Notes under the pieces: generated by a model
Seen by the model: only the letters and a program-made list of their open reading frames with translations
Told to the model about the DNA's origin: nothing
The model's database searches: none
In this document: positions 56,279-58,422 of the stretch, piece by piece
Numbering within the stretch: position 1 is the first letter of the stretch
Layout of the letters: the number at the start of each line of letters is the position of its first letter
Assembly (NCBI GenBank): GCA_020536535.1
Contig: JAHLWZ010000888.1
Span: 1-58,422 of the forward strand
Length of the DNA: 58,422 nucleotides
Direction of reading: 5' to 3'
Source: Pelomyxa schiedti
Lineage: Eukaryota; Evosea; Pelobiontida; Pelomyxidae
Translations under genes and position numbers: made by a program

Positions 56279-58422
56279 TCATGGTTGGTTGGTGTTGCTC
56301 GTGGGTGGTGCTGTTCCTGTTGTAGTAGTGGTTGTTGTGCTCAGAGTTGTTTCAGTGGTGGGAGCTGCATTTGGTTCTGGGGTTGTGGGTCTTTGTTGTT
56401 CATTTACAGCTTTCTTTAGCTTCGCTGCGAAACCCCTGATAGTGCCGGCTTTGTTTCTTATTTCCTGGAAGTAAAAGCAGCGTCAGTAGAGTTGGATGGT
56501 TTTTGTTTTGGCTTTTTTTGGTTTGGTTGAATGGGAGAGGGAACACACAGAAGGTGCTGTGGCACGTTTTATCTGGTTGTCCCTCTTCGCTTTTACTTCA
56601 GCTTGTTCTTTGTCTTTCTTGTTTGCTTCTCGTGCATCTTCTACGGCTGTACAAAATTGGCTCAACGTGGCCATCATATCCTCTGGTGGGGTGTCCTCGT
56701 CTTCGCCGAAATGCTCTAGGAAATGCTCATAGTCAGATTTCACCTTATCAAATGCGGGTTCCAGTTTTGATAGCTCAGCAGAGGCACTGGCAACAAAAGA
56801 CTAAGAATTCTTTAGAATGACAATAGGATGTTTTATGGAACACACTGAAAGTGTCTTCTTGAACTGTTCATCCAACTCACTTTGTGGGGGGCTCTCCATG
56901 TGCTCCTGGGAAGCTGAAACCCCACGTTTGAGTTCTTCGAGTTCAGCAGATATTTGCACAAAAGAGCCTGCAACGGTTACCGCACACTTCAATTTTTCTC
57001 CTACCTAATTTAGAGGCTTCTGGTAACCCAGACAATTCAGAAGTAAAATTGGCAAGTCCCATATTCTCCAAGTGATAAACGATGTATCTTAGGAGATTTG
57101 TGTTTCCCGAGGAAGAGCGAGTATCTGCCAGCTGCACATGTTACACATGGTTTATTTCCTATGAAGAGTACTTTAACGAGAGAATCCAAGTGAAATCCAC
57201 TTGCTGCTCCTCGGAACGAGCCAGAATTAATAAAATTTCCAATTGATAAAATTACCTATTTATATAAGTGAAAGAATACTGGAGGGTGCATTCATACAGG
57301 TAAAACTTGAGAAAATCCTTTGCTTGTCATAAGTTGCTCGATACCCAAGGAGAGTGCATTTATTCCCTGTATATACAAAATAAGGAAAGATAATGAACTC
57401 ATTGGGAAAAAATACCGCCCAAATGGAACTTGTCAATTGTGGGTAACGCAACACAAACTCGAAACAGCATAATTTTATCTCCAACTCGGGAACGGCTATA
57501 ATAGTAATAAAGAACTACTTGGGTGTTGATCCTTCAAAAATAAGGCAAAAGAAGGACCTGCTCTGCCTTTCCCAGAAGTGCTCTATCCCCAGAATATGCT
57601 TTGAGTAATTCTATCTGGAAAGGTCATTAGTCTTGCCCATCACAGCCCCTCCCACAAAAGAAAGGAGTACTTCATCAGGAGTAGGGATATTCTTCAAGAG
57701 AGCTCGTACAGAGTCAAGTGACAGTTGACTCGTTTTCAGTTGTATTATAGTATCTCTTATTTCGTCATAGGAGAGTTTAATTTGTGATAGTGCAATTGCT
57801 ATTGGGTGAGTTAAGCAGTGTAGAGAGGTGAATGCTACCCACCAACATTATTTGACCTTTTGCTGTCTAGAATGTTTACTAACTTCACCTTAACCGGAGT
57901 GGGTGATGCTGTTCCTGTAGCAGCGGCGGGTGCTGTTTGGAGTTAACTCATTTGTTGGTCATCTTGTAGTACCTGTCTTTTTGTCAGTATTCGAACAGAA
58001 TAAGCTTTCCAGAGCTGCAAAGTCAACAGGGACGGTTGAAACCTGGCCCCAAAATGTCGAGCGTGCCTTTCTATCGGGAATTTTGTTCCAAGCAAGCTGC
58101 TTCATTTTCACTTGCGGAGTTGGAACTGATGCTTGGTAAGTAATATATTTATGTAACAAGTAGCAAAAGGCGATACCAGCAGAAGCTGGACTACGGGCAC
58201 CACGTCCACGACCGCCTGGTGGGGGAGGCGGAGGAGGACCGATACCAGGTGGTGGTGGAGGTGGTGGTGGGCAGCCTGCGTTGGGTGGTGGTGGTGCAGG
58301 GGGTGCTACGGGTATACTTGATACAGATGTGTCCTCAGTATTTTGAGTATCTAATGGTTCATAGACAAACTTTGACACTGGGGGTGGTGGGGGTGGGGGA
58401 GGCGCAGGGGGTACGGCAGACG
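56279..58422 (-). CDS. Formin (FH1-FH2), N-terminus outside window
   Basis: Actin nucleator and elongation factor. The right window edge cuts the gene within the FH1 proline-rich region (58422-58190: several runs of 5-9 prolines, each followed by Gly or Ala, suitable for profilin-actin). FH2 starts with MKQLAWNKIPDRKARSTFWG (about 58110-58050), then FAALESLFC. Further exons run through about 57880-57550 (lasso and knob), and the post region is FTSELSGLPEASKL (about 57050-57000), SDYEHFLEHFGEDEDTPPED (about 56740-56680) and QFCTAVEDAREANKKDKEQ. The tail is basic, then Thr-rich ([16 protein letters not shown]), ending at 56279. No DAD basic/Leu motif is clear. It lies in the same window as the two divergent actins and the RhoGEF, but I see no co-regulation. 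Confidence 0.9.

Noticed and set aside
1-58422. CRISPR arrays, rRNA and tRNA genes, prokaryotic operons
   Set aside because: No spaced direct repeats of CRISPR type, no rRNA-like stretches and no convincing tRNA cloverleaf seen by eye; a tRNA scan would be decisive.

Overview
This is a gene-dense stretch of a nuclear genome from a unicellular eukaryote. Almost every gene is broken by very short GT-AG introns, mostly about 40-80 nt and several exactly 45 nt. Intergenic gaps are usually under 350 bp, and many first exons are GC-rich and low-complexity (poly-Q, poly-N, A/T/P/S runs). The gene set (DH-PH RhoGEF, formin, Spen/FPA-type SPOC protein, USP48, DRG1, CKS1) is eukaryotic. PACRG, IFT121/WDR35 and a SCAPER homologue argue for a flagellated cell. 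I cannot name the lineage; an amoeboflagellate or rhizarian-like protist would fit, but that is inference.

Layout, left to right. 1-1888 is a RhoGEF (5' end outside the window). 1982-4534 holds two tandem histidine-phosphatase paralogues, one with a degraded RHG motif. 4869-7122 is a multi-zinc, RING-ending protein. 7383-10732 holds two divergent actins pointing towards each other with a small unknown gene between them. 11060-15652 is SCAPER-like. 15779-19256 is a zf-PARP/PADR1 protein with no visible ADP-ribosyltransferase domain. 19473-25836 is a large Spen family protein (five RRMs, an RD/RE polymer, SPOC). 26058-27358 is PACRG. 28277-29958 is DRG1.

29959-32610 is the only accessory-looking island: 1.5 kb without a convincing gene but with hairpin repeats and a GC-rich block, then a decayed Pif1/Helitron-type helicase remnant. 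32611-35758 is a secreted, Lys/Thr/Gln-rich low-complexity protein. 36073-38088 is a WD40-like protein. 38214-43021 is a USP48-type deubiquitinase with an extra C-terminal zinc ribbon. 43079-43460 is CKS1. 43709-45353 is a His-rich coiled-coil protein. 45541-50488 is IFT121. 50522-54167 is an RCC1-TBC fusion. 54322-56181 is a serine carboxypeptidase with altered substrate-recognition residues. 56279-58422 is a formin cut by the window edge.

No operons or shared pathway are evident. Several neighbours are head-to-head and probably share promoters (RING/actin A, actin B/SCAPER, WD40/USP48, His-rich/IFT121, RCC1-TBC/carboxypeptidase). Recurrent themes are paralogues that have lost catalytic residues (both actins, one phosphatase, the carboxypeptidase) and unusual domain combinations (RCC1-TBC, PADR1 without ART, USP48 plus zinc ribbon). 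Exon joins were inferred by eye from splice sites and homology, so inner boundaries are approximate unless stated.
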